A stretch of 64,000 nt of DNA from Alphaproteobacteria bacterium (GTDB lineage: Bacteria > Pseudomonadota > Alphaproteobacteria > Reyranellales > Reyranellaceae). This document shows positions 1-9,134 of this stretch, one piece after another. The translations under genes and the position numbers were made by a program. Location of the stretch: assembly GCA_016870115.1 (NCBI GenBank), contig VGCH01000004.1:124001-188000 (forward strand), given 5' to 3'. The notes below the pieces were generated by a model that searched no databases, was not told the DNA's origin, and saw nothing but the letters and a program-made list of their open reading frames with translations. The stretch's first letter is position 1; each line of letters starts with the position of its first letter.

Positions 1-987
1 GATGTTCTGCACCTGGCGGAGCCGTTCGAGGCGACGTTCGGCCAGCGCGATCTGCTGATCGAGCTCGCGCGCCTGCTGCTGCTGGATGGTGCTGTCGGCG
101 GCGCCGACCGCCGGTTGGACGTAGGCCAGCACATCGCCCGCCGCCACGCGGGTGCCCAGCCGAGGAAAGCCGCCGGCGGGTGGTGCCAGCCGACCTGCGA
201 TCGCCGCCTGCACGACGCCCGAACCGTCGGGATCGGGAATGACCCGGCCAGGCAGCTCGACCGTGCCGGGGTGAAGCGCCCCCTCAGCGAAGAGCGTACG
301 GATCCCGAGAATGCGTTGCGTCGACTTGGGGACGAACAGCGCACCATCCGGAAAGCGTTGCGCGATGTCGCGCGTCGCGACCCGGTCGGCGCTGCGGGCG
401 TCGTCGGCCCGAGCGGATTCCGGCGCGACCGCGGCGAGCGTCAGCAGCGCGACAGCCATGGCCACGGGCCGACGGCGCAGAGCGACAGCAGCGAGCCCCG
501 CACCGGCGGCGAACGCAAGGGCCGCAGCCAGCCAGAGCACAGGATCGCCGAGACGCCTTGCCATGTCCGGCCGTGCGCCGGCGCTCGCCAGCTCCGGTGG
601 CGGCACCACGAGTGTCGCCGTCAACACCTCGACATCCCCGCCGGCCTGGACCGTGAAGGCGAGATCGTGGCGGCCGGGTTTGGCCAGCCAGGGCGCGTCA
701 ATGGCGTAGCCGCCCGCGCCATCGGGCGGGAGCTTCGCTGTACCGCCCGGTCCATCGAGCTCGATCGCGGCGTCGCCGATCGGGGCATTGTCGCGGAATC
801 GGTCGAGCGTCACGACCAGCCGAGTGCCCCGTGCGACCGCGACGAGTTCGAACAGGTCGGACGAGGCATCGGCGCGCGGCGCGATGGTGGCAGTCACGGG
901 CGGCGGCGGCGCGCCGTGGTCGTGACCCTCATGCGCCAGCGCCGGCCATGCACCGAGTGCCAGGATCAAGGCGAGGAGACGGGGCAT
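1..987 (-). CDS. CusB/CzcB-like efflux RND periplasmic adaptor, 3' part beyond window
   Basis: Periplasmic adaptor (membrane fusion protein) of a heavy-metal RND efflux system; only the first 329 codons lie in the window. A signal peptide ends at ALA and is followed by a His-rich start (AHEGHDHG, residues 18-25). Residues about 30-130 look like a YtkA/FixH-type beta-sandwich. A hydrophobic segment follows near residues 150-170, and then the HlyD/CusB barrel-sandwich begins (FVPKSTQRILGIRT, about 218-231) and runs into a Gln/Glu-rich coiled coil at the edge. The extra N-terminal domain is unusual for a plain CusB. The ATG at 987 lies three bases after the stop of the cupredoxin gene, so they are probably co-transcribed. 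Copper or silver as substrate is inferred from the neighbours; the pump itself would lie outside the window. Confidence 0.8.
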   Translation of the reverse strand, partial: MPRLLALILALGAWPALAHEGHDHGAPPPPVTATIAPRADASSDLFELVAVARGTRLVVTLDRFRDNAPIGDAAIELDGPGGTAKLPPDGAGGYAIDAPWLAKPGRHDLAFTVQAGGDVEVLTATLVVPPPELASAGARPDMARRLGDPVLWLAAALAFAAGAGLAAVALRRRPVAMAVALLTLAAVAPESARADDARSADRVATRDIAQRFPDGALFVPKSTQRILGIRTLFAEGALHPGTVELPGRVIPDPDGSGVVQAAIAGRLAPPAGGFPRLGTRVAAGDVLAYVQPAVGAADSTIQQQQARELDQQIALAERRLERLRQVQNI

Positions 988-990
988 GGC

Positions 991-1458
991 TCACTCCACC
1001 GTGACGGTGCCCACCATGCCCGCGGCGAGATGGCCGGGGATCAGGCAGGCGAACTCGAAGCGGCCGGGCTTGGTGAAGTGCCAGAGGATCTCGCCCGTGC
1101 CGCGCGGCTTCAGCCGCTTGGCGTTGGGCTCGTCGTGATCCATGTGCGGGTGCTGCTCCATCTCGATCGCATGGCGACGGTTCTCTTCGGTCGTGGCCAG
1201 CACGAACTCGTGGTCCAGCACGCCCGCATTGCGCGGCACGAAGCGGATCTGCTCGCCGGTGCGCACCCGAACGCTGTCGGGGATGAAGACCATGCGGCCT
1301 TCCCGTTCCTGCATGACAATGGGTACGACCCGAGCAGCTCGTTTGGGATCGCCGGGCTTGCCCCAGGCGGTTTCCTCATGGCCGGCATGGGCGCGGGCCA
1401 GGACAGGCCAAGCGGCCAGCAGCGCCAGCGCGCGCGCGACGCGACGTCGAACGATCAT
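991..1458 (-). CDS. Periplasmic cupredoxin-domain copper-binding protein
   Basis: Exported 155-residue cupredoxin. A signal peptide (to about residue 23, ARA|HAGHEE) precedes a beta-sandwich with the type-1 copper ligand pattern: His in the DHEFVL motif, then Cys, His and Met in CLIPGHLAAGM near the C terminus. A His/Met-rich loop (MEQHPHMDHDEP) may bind additional copper. Family knowledge: such small cupredoxins shuttle or buffer copper in the periplasm beside efflux systems. It sits between a His/Cys-rich small protein and a CusB-like adaptor on the same strand, with gaps of 39 and 3 bases. A GGGAGAG Shine-Dalgarno sequence lies just upstream of the ATG. Fold and export are confident; the exact partner is inference. 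Confidence 0.85.
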   Translation of the reverse strand: MIVRRRVARALALLAAWPVLARAHAGHEETAWGKPGDPKRAARVVPIVMQEREGRMVFIPDSVRVRTGEQIRFVPRNAGVLDHEFVLATTEENRRHAIEMEQHPHMDHDEPNAKRLKPRGTGEILWHFTKPGRFEFACLIPGHLAAGMVGTVTVE

Positions 1459-1497
1459 CGAACTCTCCCGTGTCTGAAGTTGAACCCTGAAGGGGGT

Positions 1498-1872
1498 TCA
1501 GACTCGGGGAGGTGGCGGATCCTTGGTCGGGAGGTGGCTGACCAGCGGCCGGGCGACGCCCGTGCCGGGCGATACGAAACGGGGCGCGGCCGGCGGCGCG
1601 AGGCCGGGGGCGAGCAGCGCTACCGCGCCCGCCATCATCGGGCAGCAAAGACCGGCGGCGTGCTTGGCGGACCCGTGGGCGGGGCAATCGATCGGCGGTG
1701 GCGGCGGATGGTCTGGGCACTCGCCTTGCGCGGTATCCACGAGGTGATGGCTGTGAGCGCCGGACTTGCCGCTGGCCGCGTGAGCCGTGGCACCGCGCAT
1801 GGCCGGCGCGCCCATCATGGGCACGACGAACGCCGCCAAAGCGATCAGCCAGAGGAACGGGCGCAGGCGCAT
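1498..1872 (-). CDS. Small exported His/Cys/Pro-rich protein of copper locus (DUF2946-like)
   Basis: A 124-residue protein with an N-terminal hydrophobic signal or membrane segment (residues about 5-24), then a His/Cys-rich stretch with paired metal-ligand candidates (HSHH, ECPDH, DCPAH, CCPMM) and a second hydrophobic patch around 75-95. It resembles the poorly characterised DUF2946-type proteins found in bacterial copper loci, but I recognise it only by composition and context. It is the first gene of a three-gene minus-strand group with the cupredoxin and the CusB-like adaptor. It starts 42 bases downstream of degP on the same strand, so read-through from degP is possible. A metal-binding role is inference. 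Confidence 0.6.
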   Translation of the reverse strand: MRLRPFLWLIALAAFVVPMMGAPAMRGATAHAASGKSGAHSHHLVDTAQGECPDHPPPPPIDCPAHGSAKHAAGLCCPMMAGAVALLAPGLAPPAAPRFVSPGTGVARPLVSHLPTKDPPPPRV

Positions 1873-1914
1873 CGGGGGCGACTATCCGGTAACCGGCACG
1901 CCGCGTCGAGGGGG

Positions 1915-3417
1915 CTACTTCGCCAGTCGCAGCGCCGCGAAGCGCGGATCGCCCTGGCGTTCGACAAAGAGCAGCACCGAGCGCTTCTTCTGCGCGACCA
2001 CTCGGTTCACGATCTCGGCGACCTCGGCCGGCGTCGTGACCGGCTTCTGGTCGACCTCGAGGATGACGTCGCCAGCCTGCAGCTGTTTCTCCGCCGCCGG
2101 GCTGCCGGGCGCGACCTTGGCGATCACCACGCCCTTCACCTGGTCGGAAAGCCCGTAGCGTTCGCGCAGCTGGTCGGTCACACGCTGCAGCGTGAGGCCG
2201 AGCTGCTCGACCGTGGAGGGCACGGCCTGATCGGCTTCCGGCTTCTTGGCGCCACCCTGGGCCGAAACATTCTGCTTCTCCGCCTCTTCCTGCTCGCCGA
2301 TCCGCAGCTTCAGCATCTCCTGCTTGCCGCCGCGCCACACGGCGATGTCGACGGTGCTGCCGACGCGCGCTTCGGCGACCATGCGCGGAAAGCGCCTGAT
2401 GTCGGCCACGTCGCGACCGGCAAAGCCCAGGATGATGTCGTTGCGCTTCAGTCCGGCCTTCGCGGCCGGCCCGTCAGCCACCACGCTCGCGACCAGCACG
2501 CCACGCGGCTTTTCCAGGCCGAAGCTCTCGGCGATATCGTCGGTGACGCTCTGGTAGCTGACGCCGATCCAGCCCCGGCGGACTCGGCCGAACTCGCGCA
2601 GCTGCTCGGCGATCTGCTTCACGGTGTTGGACGGGATGGAGAATGCGAGGCCGGCGTTGGTCCCGGTCGGCGAGTAGATCGCCGTGTTAACGCCCACCAC
2701 CTCGCCGTCGGCGTTGTAGAGCGGCCCGCCCGAGTTGCCCTTGTTGATCGCGGCGTCGGTCTGCAGGTAGTCCTCAAGCGAGGATTCCGAAAGCGAGCGG
2801 CCGCGCGCCGAGACGATGCCGGCGGTGACGCTGTGGCCGAGGCCAAACGGATTGCCGATCGCGATCACCCAGTCGCCCACGCGGGCCTTGTCCGAATCGC
2901 CCCAGCGCACGGCCGGCAGCGGCTTCTTGTTGGGCGGCTCGACCTTCAGCAGCGCGACATCGACGCGCGGGTCGGTGCCGATCAACTTCGCCTTGAGCTG
3001 CGTGTCGTCGCGCAGGATGACCGTGATGTCCTCGGCGCCCTGAATGACGTGGTTGTTGGTGATGATGTAGCCGTCACCATCGATGATGAAGCCGGAGCCG
3101 AGCGACGTGCCGCGCCGTTGCCTCTGGCCATCGCCGCGACGGTTCTCGAAGAAATCCCGGAACAGCTCCTCAAACGGCGAACCGGGCGGAAGCTGGGGCC
3201 GGTCGCCAAGACGCGGTCCCTGCTGCTGCTGCTGTGTCACCACCTGGGTAGTCGTGATGTTGACCACCGTCGGCATCAGCTTCTCGACCATGTCGGCGAA
3301 GCTCTGCGGGGCATCGCGAGCGTCGGCCGGCGCGGGGGTCAGAACCGGGGACGCGACCAGGATCGCCGCCGCGACCGCGACGGTCCGTCCAACCCTTTGA
3401 AATTCCACAAATTTCAC
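1915..3417 (-). CDS. degP: Periplasmic Do-family serine endoprotease DegP/HtrA
   Basis: Protease/chaperone of misfolded envelope proteins, 500 residues from the chosen start. A signal peptide is followed by a Gln-rich linker, a trypsin-like domain with His123 (TNNHV), Asp153 (VDVALL) and Ser229 (GNSGGP), and two PDZ domains (about 255-345 and 400-490). The GTG at 3417 is preferred because GGAGG lies six bases upstream; an in-frame TTG at 3423 directly abuts that site. The gene follows hflK-hflC on the same strand, the usual alphaproteobacterial arrangement, after a 164-base gap. That gap contains a GGCGCC...GGCGCC hairpin (3545-3566) that may terminate or attenuate hflC transcription, so degP may also have its own promoter. 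Confidence 0.95.
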   Translation of the reverse strand: MKFVEFQRVGRTVAVAAAILVASPVLTPAPADARDAPQSFADMVEKLMPTVVNITTTQVVTQQQQQGPRLGDRPQLPPGSPFEELFRDFFENRRGDGQRQRRGTSLGSGFIIDGDGYIITNNHVIQGAEDITVILRDDTQLKAKLIGTDPRVDVALLKVEPPNKKPLPAVRWGDSDKARVGDWVIAIGNPFGLGHSVTAGIVSARGRSLSESSLEDYLQTDAAINKGNSGGPLYNADGEVVGVNTAIYSPTGTNAGLAFSIPSNTVKQIAEQLREFGRVRRGWIGVSYQSVTDDIAESFGLEKPRGVLVASVVADGPAAKAGLKRNDIILGFAGRDVADIRRFPRMVAEARVGSTVDIAVWRGGKQEMLKLRIGEQEEAEKQNVSAQGGAKKPEADQAVPSTVEQLGLTLQRVTDQLRERYGLSDQVKGVVIAKVAPGSPAAEKQLQAGDVILEVDQKPVTTPAEVAEIVNRVVAQKKRSVLLFVERQGDPRFAALRLAK

Positions 3418-3581
3418 GGACAACCTCCGGCGGCCGCCCGACCGCCCGGCCGGTGCCGCGACACATTCGACCCCTACATGAGCGCCCTGTGTGGCGCAAT
3501 TGAGGAGGAGGGATTGTTGCGTTCTATTTCAACGACGTGATCGCGGCGCCACAGAGTCGAGGCGCCGGCGACCGCGCAGGC

Positions 3582-4457
3582 TCAGCGCTTGCCGTTGGGG
3601 CTGCCGAAATACCGGAAGAAGTCGCTCTCGGGGCTCAGGATCATGGTCGATCCGGAGGTCCCGAAGGCGCTGCGGTACGCCTCCATGCGGCGGAAAAAGC
3701 CGTAGAAATCGGCATCGCGGCTGAACGCTTCGGCGTAGAGGCGGGTGGCCTCGGCGTCGGCGTCACCCATCACGAACTGGGCCTTCAGACCGGCATCGGC
3801 CTTGATGACGGCGACCTCGCGATCGGCGGTGGCGGTGATGCGCTGCTTTTCCTCGTCGCCTTCGGCGCGCAGCTGACCGGCCTCGCGCTCGCGGTCGGTC
3901 TTCATGCGGTCGAACACCGACTTGGAGTTGGCGGCCGGCAGGTCGGCGCGCTTCAGCCGCACGTCGATCACCTCGACGCCCAGAGGCTTGGCCTTGGCGC
4001 TGACGCGATTGGTGATCTCGTCCATGAGGCTCGCGCGTTGGTCGGTCAGGACGGCGTGCAGTGGCACCGCCGACAGCACGCTCCGGATCTCGGAATTGAT
4101 CAGCGAGTCCAGCAGGCTGCGCAGCGAGATCTCGCCGCCCGGCACGGTCTGGGCGTAGAGTTTGGCGTTGACGATGCGGAAGCGGGCGTAGGCGTCGACC
4201 ACCAGCCGCTTCTGGTCACCGGCGATGATCTCGAACTCCTCGGCTTCGTAGTCGAGCACGCGCTTGTCGATGCGCTGCACGTCCTGGACAAACGGAATCT
4301 TGGCGTAGAGACCCGGTGACGTCTTGGGCTCGCCCACGATGGCGCCGAACTGGCGGACCAGCACTTGGCGGGTCGGATCGACGGTGTAGAGCGACTGCGA
4401 CAAGCCGACCAGAATCAAGCCGGCGAGACCGAGGAAAATCCAGGCGCGGATACTCAT
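3582..4457 (-). CDS. hflC: HflC, SPFH-domain modulator of FtsH protease
   Basis: Inner-membrane stomatin/prohibitin (SPFH) protein of 291 residues that assembles with HflK into a periplasmic cage around FtsH and controls turnover of membrane proteins. It has one N-terminal transmembrane helix (about residues 5-22, FLGLAGLILVGLSQSLYTV), the SPFH core with the DKRVLDYEAEE-type stretch, and a Glu/Arg-rich helical region near 190-230. Its start overlaps the hflK stop by four bases, so translation is coupled. Length and domain order are normal for the family. Confidence 0.95.
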   Translation of the reverse strand: MSIRAWIFLGLAGLILVGLSQSLYTVDPTRQVLVRQFGAIVGEPKTSPGLYAKIPFVQDVQRIDKRVLDYEAEEFEIIAGDQKRLVVDAYARFRIVNAKLYAQTVPGGEISLRSLLDSLINSEIRSVLSAVPLHAVLTDQRASLMDEITNRVSAKAKPLGVEVIDVRLKRADLPAANSKSVFDRMKTDREREAGQLRAEGDEEKQRITATADREVAVIKADAGLKAQFVMGDADAEATRLYAEAFSRDADFYGFFRRMEAYRSAFGTSGSTMILSPESDFFRYFGSPNGKR

Positions 4458-5662
4458 CGTGTGACTCCCTGCGGCACCGACATCTGGCGCGGTGGCTGCT
4501 GGCCAGCCGGCGCACCCTGCGGCCTGAGCTCCGGCAACGGTAGATAAGGCAGCACGCCCTGCCCACCGGCACTCTTGTCGATCATCACCTTGTTCACGTT
4601 GCGCAGCACGTCCTCGATGGTCTCGATATAGAGGCGCTCGGTCGTGATGTTCTTGGCTTTGGCGTACTGCTCGTAGACCTGGGTAAAGCGCTGGGCGTCA
4701 CCGCGTGCCCGGGCCACGGTCTGCGCCTTGTAGGCCTCGGCGCGCTGGATGATCGACTCGGCCTCGCCTTTGGCGCGCGGCAACACCTGATTGCGGTAGG
4801 TGTTGGCCTCGTTGATCTTGGTTTCCTTGTCGGCGCGCGCGGCCTGCACGTCGCGGAAGGCCGCGATCACCTCTTGCGGCGGATCGACCCGCTGCATCTG
4901 CACCTGGCTGACGCGGACGCCGACGTTGTATTCGTCGAGGACGCGCTGCAGCAGCTCCTTCACGTCCTGCTCGATGCGGATACGGCCGTCGGTCTGCGCG
5001 AACTGCAGGTTCGACTTGCCGATGATCTCGCGCATCGTCGCCTCTGCGGCGGCGCGGACGTTCTCCTCGGGATTGCGCACGGCGAAGGCGTACTGGGTGA
5101 CGTCCTTCACCTGCCACAGGATGGCGAACTCGATATCGACGATGTTCTCGTCGCCGGTCAGCATCAGGTTCTCCGACGTCGCGACCGGGCGGCCACGCTG
5201 CGGCGCACGGTCGCCAGCGCGGCTTGCGCCGAGGACGGTGCGGCGCTGATCCTGGACGTTGACCACGATCACGTTGCCGATCGGACCGGGGAAATTGTAG
5301 TGCAAGCCGGGCTCGACCGGCTTGCCGTAGGGCTTGCCGAAAATCAGTTGGATCGCCTGCTGGTTGGGCTGTACCCGGAAGAACCCGGTCAGCAACCAGC
5401 CCGCCACCACGAGCAACGCGATCAAGAGCGCGCCGCGCACCGAGCCCATACCGCCCGGGATGAGATTCTTGAGCCGCTCCTGGCCCTTGCGGATGACATC
5501 TTCCATGTCCGGCGGACGACGCGAGCCGAACGGACCACCGCCGCCTCCGCCACCACCGCCGCTCCCGCCGCGATTGCCGCCGCCGCCGCCCCAGGGACCG
5601 CCGCCGCCGCCATTTCCGCCGCCACCGCCCCAGGGGCCGCCGCTATTGTTGTTCCACGCCAT
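4454..5662 (-). CDS. hflK: HflK, SPFH-domain modulator of FtsH protease
   Basis: Partner of HflC, 402 residues from the ATG at 5662 (MAWNNNSGG). The in-frame extension upstream to 5728 was rejected because family members begin with this MAWN-type sequence. The N terminus is an extreme Gly-rich tract (about residues 8-45), encoded by a low-complexity GCC/GCCGCC run on the plus strand. A transmembrane helix (about 78-96, ALLIALLVVAGWLL) and the SPFH domain follow, then a C-terminal Pro/Gln-rich tail. It is divergent from the Mrp gene with 115 bases between starts, where both promoters must lie. Confidence 0.95.
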   Translation of the reverse strand: MAWNNNSGGPWGGGGGNGGGGGPWGGGGGNRGGSGGGGGGGGGPFGSRRPPDMEDVIRKGQERLKNLIPGGMGSVRGALLIALLVVAGWLLTGFFRVQPNQQAIQLIFGKPYGKPVEPGLHYNFPGPIGNVIVVNVQDQRRTVLGASRAGDRAPQRGRPVATSENLMLTGDENIVDIEFAILWQVKDVTQYAFAVRNPEENVRAAAEATMREIIGKSNLQFAQTDGRIRIEQDVKELLQRVLDEYNVGVRVSQVQMQRVDPPQEVIAAFRDVQAARADKETKINEANTYRNQVLPRAKGEAESIIQRAEAYKAQTVARARGDAQRFTQVYEQYAKAKNITTERLYIETIEDVLRNVNKVMIDKSAGGQGVLPYLPLPELRPQGAPAGQQPPRQMSVPQGVTR

Positions 5663-5777
5663 CCTGCACCTCGGGGACCGCCGGGACCTTTTGCCAGTCC
5701 GACGCGCTGCATATATGTCGTTCCGCACCCGGCTTCAATCGAACCGGCGCGGAATTGTGGGCCGCAAGGAGCAGGCG

Positions 5778-6920
5778 ATGGCTGAAGTGACCGAAGCGGC
5801 GGTGCGGCAGGCGCTGGCAGGTGTGCGCGACCCGGCCAACGGGACCGCGGTAACCGACTCCGGCCTGATCGACGGGATCGCCGTCCGCGCCGGCCATGTT
5901 GCGGTGACGCTGAAAGTCGACCCGGCGCGCGGACCCTCGCTCGAGCCGCTCCGGCTGGCTTGCGAGCAGGCGGTCCGGACTCTGCCCGGCGTGCTGTCGG
6001 CCACCGCGGTGATGACGGCGGAACGACCGGCGGCGGCCGCTCCGGCGCGTTCCCCGGCGGCGCACGGCCACGCTCATGGACCGCAAGCCGCTGCCGCACC
6101 CGGCGGTGGCCGGATCGAGGTTCCCGGCGTGAAGCACATCGTGGCGGTGGCCTCGGGCAAGGGCGGCGTCGGCAAGTCGACGACGGCGGTCAATCTCGCG
6201 CTGGGGCTCGCCGCCAATGGTTGCCGCGCGGGCCTGCTCGATGCCGACATTTATGGCCCCTCCATGCCGCGCATGTTGGGCGTCAAGGATAAGCCCGAAT
6301 CGATCGACGGCAAGAAGCTGAAGCCGATCGAACGCTACGGTCTTCGGACAATGTCGATCGGCTATATCGTGGCCGAGGACACGCCGATGATCTGGCGCGG
6401 CCCCATGGTGTCGAGCGCACTGGAACAGATGCTGCGCGACGTCGAATGGGGCGACCTCGACGTGCTGGTCGTCGACATGCCGCCCGGCACCGGCGACGCG
6501 CAGCTCACGCTTGCCCAGCGCGTCGCGCTGGCAGGCGCGGTGATCGTCTCCACACCGCAGGACATCGCGCTGGTCGACGCCCGCAAGGGACTGAACATGT
6601 TCCGCAAGGTGGCGGTGCCCGTGCTCGGCATCGTCGAGAACATGAGCTACTTCCTCTGCCCCAAGTGCGGCGAGCGGTCGGAGATTTTCGGCCATGGCGG
6701 CGCACGCGAAGAAGCCGAGAAACTCGGCGTTCCTTTCCTCGGCGAGGTTCCGCTGCATCTCGATATCCGCGTCACCTCCGATGGCGGCCATCCCATCGTC
6801 GCGGCCAAGCCCGAGAGCAGCCACGCCCAAGCCTATCGCAACGTCGCTGGCCGGGTCTGGAAGCAACTGTCGGGTGGCGACCGCGGCCCGCGCGCCGCGC
6901 CGCGCATCGTCGTGCGCTGA
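5778..6920 (+). CDS. Mrp/ApbC-family iron-sulfur cluster carrier P-loop ATPase
   Basis: Cytosolic 380-residue ATPase that binds and transfers Fe-S clusters. Residues 1-80 form the MIP18-like (DUF59) domain. An Ala/His-rich linker (about 85-110) follows, then the MinD/Mrp domain with the deviant Walker A SGKGGVGKS (126-134), DADIYGPS, the Walker B VDMPPGTGD, and the cluster-binding CPKC at 294-297. The ATG at 5778 is the start of the recognisable DUF59 domain; the longer in-frame reading upstream is antisense to hflK. It is often annotated Mrp, ApbC or Mip18-fused NifH-like ATPase. Confidence 0.93.
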   Translation: MAEVTEAAVRQALAGVRDPANGTAVTDSGLIDGIAVRAGHVAVTLKVDPARGPSLEPLRLACEQAVRTLPGVLSATAVMTAERPAAAAPARSPAAHGHAHGPQAAAAPGGGRIEVPGVKHIVAVASGKGGVGKSTTAVNLALGLAANGCRAGLLDADIYGPSMPRMLGVKDKPESIDGKKLKPIERYGLRTMSIGYIVAEDTPMIWRGPMVSSALEQMLRDVEWGDLDVLVVDMPPGTGDAQLTLAQRVALAGAVIVSTPQDIALVDARKGLNMFRKVAVPVLGIVENMSYFLCPKCGERSEIFGHGGAREEAEKLGVPFLGEVPLHLDIRVTSDGGHPIVAAKPESSHAQAYRNVAGRVWKQLSGGDRGPRAAPRIVVR

Positions 6921-6927
6921 GGCGCTC

Positions 6928-7479
6928 CTAGCGGGACTTGCGCTGCGCCGGCGCACGACGCCGCGGCGGCGGCTCGGCGCGACCGATCATGCCGTGAACG
7001 CCGATCATCGATCCCGCCACCAGCTCGAGCGCGAGGAAGCGCCGCTCCTCCACCCAGCCCGGCAGCTGGAGATTGAGCGCGAGATCGCGGCGGAAACCGA
7101 ACTGGTTGTAGTACTCGGGGTCGCCGACCAGAATGATGCGGCTGTGCCCCAGGATCCGCGCCTGCGCCATCGAGTGCCACATCAGCGCCTTGCCGAAACC
7201 GAGGCCTCGCAGCGCCGGGCTGACGGCGAGCGGCCCCAGCAGCAACGCCGGCCACTTGCCCGAAATCAGGATCGGCCAATAGCGGATCGAGCCGACCATC
7301 TCGTTCTTCTGGTCGACCGCGACGAAGCAGAGCTCTTTCAGCCGCGCCACACCGTCACGCAGGCGATAGACGGTCTTCTGCATGCGATCGGGCCCGAACG
7401 CGGCTTCGGTCATGCCCTCGATGCGGGCAGCGTCGCGCGTGCGCTCGCGCACGATGCGCATCGGGCCGTGGGCTTGCAT
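6928..7479 (-). CDS. GNAT-family N-acetyltransferase
   Basis: A 183-residue acetyltransferase of unknown acceptor. The acetyl-CoA binding motif A is seen as LLLGPLAVSPALRGLGFGKAL, followed by the HSRIILVGDPEYYNQFGF strand and turn typical of the YhbS-like subgroup. The C-terminal tail is Arg/Pro-rich and probably disordered. The ATG at 7479 has a GGAGG site six bases upstream. It is convergent with the Mrp gene (7-base gap) and divergent from the membrane protein at 7512, so it is probably transcribed alone. Substrate cannot be inferred. Confidence 0.85.
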   Translation of the reverse strand: MQAHGPMRIVRERTRDAARIEGMTEAAFGPDRMQKTVYRLRDGVARLKELCFVAVDQKNEMVGSIRYWPILISGKWPALLLGPLAVSPALRGLGFGKALMWHSMAQARILGHSRIILVGDPEYYNQFGFRRDLALNLQLPGWVEERRFLALELVAGSMIGVHGMIGRAEPPPRRRAPAQRKSR

Positions 7480-7511
7480 GATCGCCTCCGCCTGGGGAAC
7501 GGGCGGCCGTT

Positions 7512-9134
7512 ATGACAGCCCCCGATCCGCGCCTCAACCGCCGGCTCGCCGTAGCGTTGCTCGCAGCGCTCGCGCTCGGTCTTGCGCTCCTTGTGCCCCG
7601 CACGATCGACGGCGGCGGCGGCGAGTTCGTCTATTGGATCGAGGACGCGTACATCCATCTCGCGCTCGCACGGAACCTGGTCGAGCACGGCGTCTTCGGC
7701 GTCACCCCGCACGGCTTCACCGCCGCCTCATCGTCTCCGGGGTGGACGCTGGCGCTTGCCGGACTGATGGCGGTCGTGGGGGCCACTCCCCTTGCCGCGC
7801 TGTTCCTCAATATCGCCGCCGGTGTCGCGCTGGCCCTCGTCCTCGCGCACGCCTTCGCGTCGACCGGCAGCGCGCGCTGGGGCATCGCTGGCGCGGCCGC
7901 CGCGCTCGGCACCATCGCGCCCCTGCCCCTCATCCTCTCCGGCATGGAGCATGTGCTGCATTGCGCCGTGTTCGTCGCTGCCGCGCTGTTGGCGGCACGA
8001 CAGGCGAGCGACGAGCGGACGGCAGATCGCACGCGCCTGCTCGCGGCATTGCTGCTGTTCCTGCCGCTTCTTCGCCTTGAGAGCCTCTGGCTGCATGTTC
8101 TGTTGGCGGCGTTCGCGCTGTTGCGCGGCGACCGGCGGTTGGCCGCGCTCGCGATCGCCACCGGTGCTCTCCCGGTCGTGCTTCAGGGCGCGGTCAACCT
8201 CGCGCAGGGCTGGCCGTTCCTGCCGGCGCCCATCCTCGCCAAGACCGTCTATCTCAGCGAGGCCAATGACGGCTGGCTGGTCTGGTCGCTGAAGTACTTT
8301 CTCTGGTGGCCCGTGAAGCGCGTCGCCACCTACGTGCCCGAGCTCCTGATCCTGATGGTGGCCGCCGACGCCTGGCTTGCCTGGACGCTCTGGCGCGATC
8401 CTCGGGCGTGGCGCCGGCGGGTGTGGGTGCTGGTGTTCCTGTTTCTCGCCGGCGCCTGGACGCACGCCACCTTCGCCGCTTTCGGCTGGGGCGGCCGCTA
8501 TGAGTCCTATCTGCTGGCGCTGGGGTGGGTCGCCCTCGCGGGCGCCGGCGCGGCGATCGACTGGCCGGCGCTGCTCGCCCATCGCGGCAGGCGCGCAGCG
8601 GTCGCCGGCCTCGCCGTGCTGTTGGTGATCGCGGGCAGCGTCCGCGTCTGGAACCAGCACCGCGATCAAGCGGGCGCGGTCGAAACCGTCGCGCTGCGCG
8701 ATGTCTGGCCCGGCCGCTTCATCGCGACCCTGTGCCGCGAGAGTCCGTGCGAGGTTCGCGCGATGGCGATGAACATCGGTGCCCTGTCCTGGCACGCCGG
8801 GCCTCGCCTGACCGATCTGCTCGCACTGGGCGATCGCGAGGTACTGGACCTTCTGGGTCGGCGGCGCCTCGACAGTGCTGCGGTCGCGCGACTGGCGGCC
8901 GACCGCGAGATCGAGGTCGCGCTGATCTTCGAGGATTGGTACGCGACCTGGATCGGCGGCACGCCGCCGCTGGTGAAGGTGGCGACGCTCCGGCAACGCA
9001 CCGACTGGCCGACACCACTGACGCTCTACGCCCGCGACGAGGCAGGTGCCCGGCGGCTGGCGGGAGCGCTGCGCCGCCAGGAGGCGACGCTGCCGCAGCG
9101 GCTCGATATCGATTGGGCGCCCGGCTACCAGTGA
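7512..9134 (+). CDS. Polytopic membrane protein, probable GT-C-type glycosyltransferase
   Basis: A 540-residue integral membrane protein with about ten hydrophobic segments and a soluble C-terminal part (about residues 400-540). Early in the sequence, after the first helix, an acidic loop [19 protein letters not shown] is followed by a [12 protein letters not shown] stretch. This matches the ED...ARNL...SPLW layout of bacterial GT-C (arabinosyl/mannosyl-like) transferases that use polyprenyl-phosphate sugars. I do not recognise a specific family member and the donor and acceptor are unknown. It overlaps the convergent SDR gene by ten bases. Confidence 0.6.
   Translation: MTAPDPRLNRRLAVALLAALALGLALLVPRTIDGGGGEFVYWIEDAYIHLALARNLVEHGVFGVTPHGFTAASSSPGWTLALAGLMAVVGATPLAALFLNIAAGVALALVLAHAFASTGSARWGIAGAAAALGTIAPLPLILSGMEHVLHCAVFVAAALLAARQASDERTADRTRLLAALLLFLPLLRLESLWLHVLLAAFALLRGDRRLAALAIATGALPVVLQGAVNLAQGWPFLPAPILAKTVYLSEANDGWLVWSLKYFLWWPVKRVATYVPELLILMVAADAWLAWTLWRDPRAWRRRVWVLVFLFLAGAWTHATFAAFGWGGRYESYLLALGWVALAGAGAAIDWPALLAHRGRRAAVAGLAVLLVIAGSVRVWNQHRDQAGAVETVALRDVWPGRFIATLCRESPCEVRAMAMNIGALSWHAGPRLTDLLALGDREVLDLLGRRRLDSAAVARLAADREIEVALIFEDWYATWIGGTPPLVKVATLRQRTDWPTPLTLYARDEAGARRLAGALRRQEATLPQRLDIDWAPGYQ

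Noticed and set aside
115-3540. A plus-strand open frame of over 1100 codons
   Set aside because: It is antisense to the copper genes and degP, has Arg/Gly/His-rich composition without domains, and reflects high-GC codon bias.
5520-5640. Low-complexity GCC-rich run resembling a repeat
   Set aside because: It encodes the poly-Gly N terminus of HflK, which is typical of the family.
5334-5777. In-frame extension of the Mrp ATPase into a Pro-rich region
   Set aside because: It is the complement of the Gly-rich start of hflK; the DUF59 domain begins at 5778.
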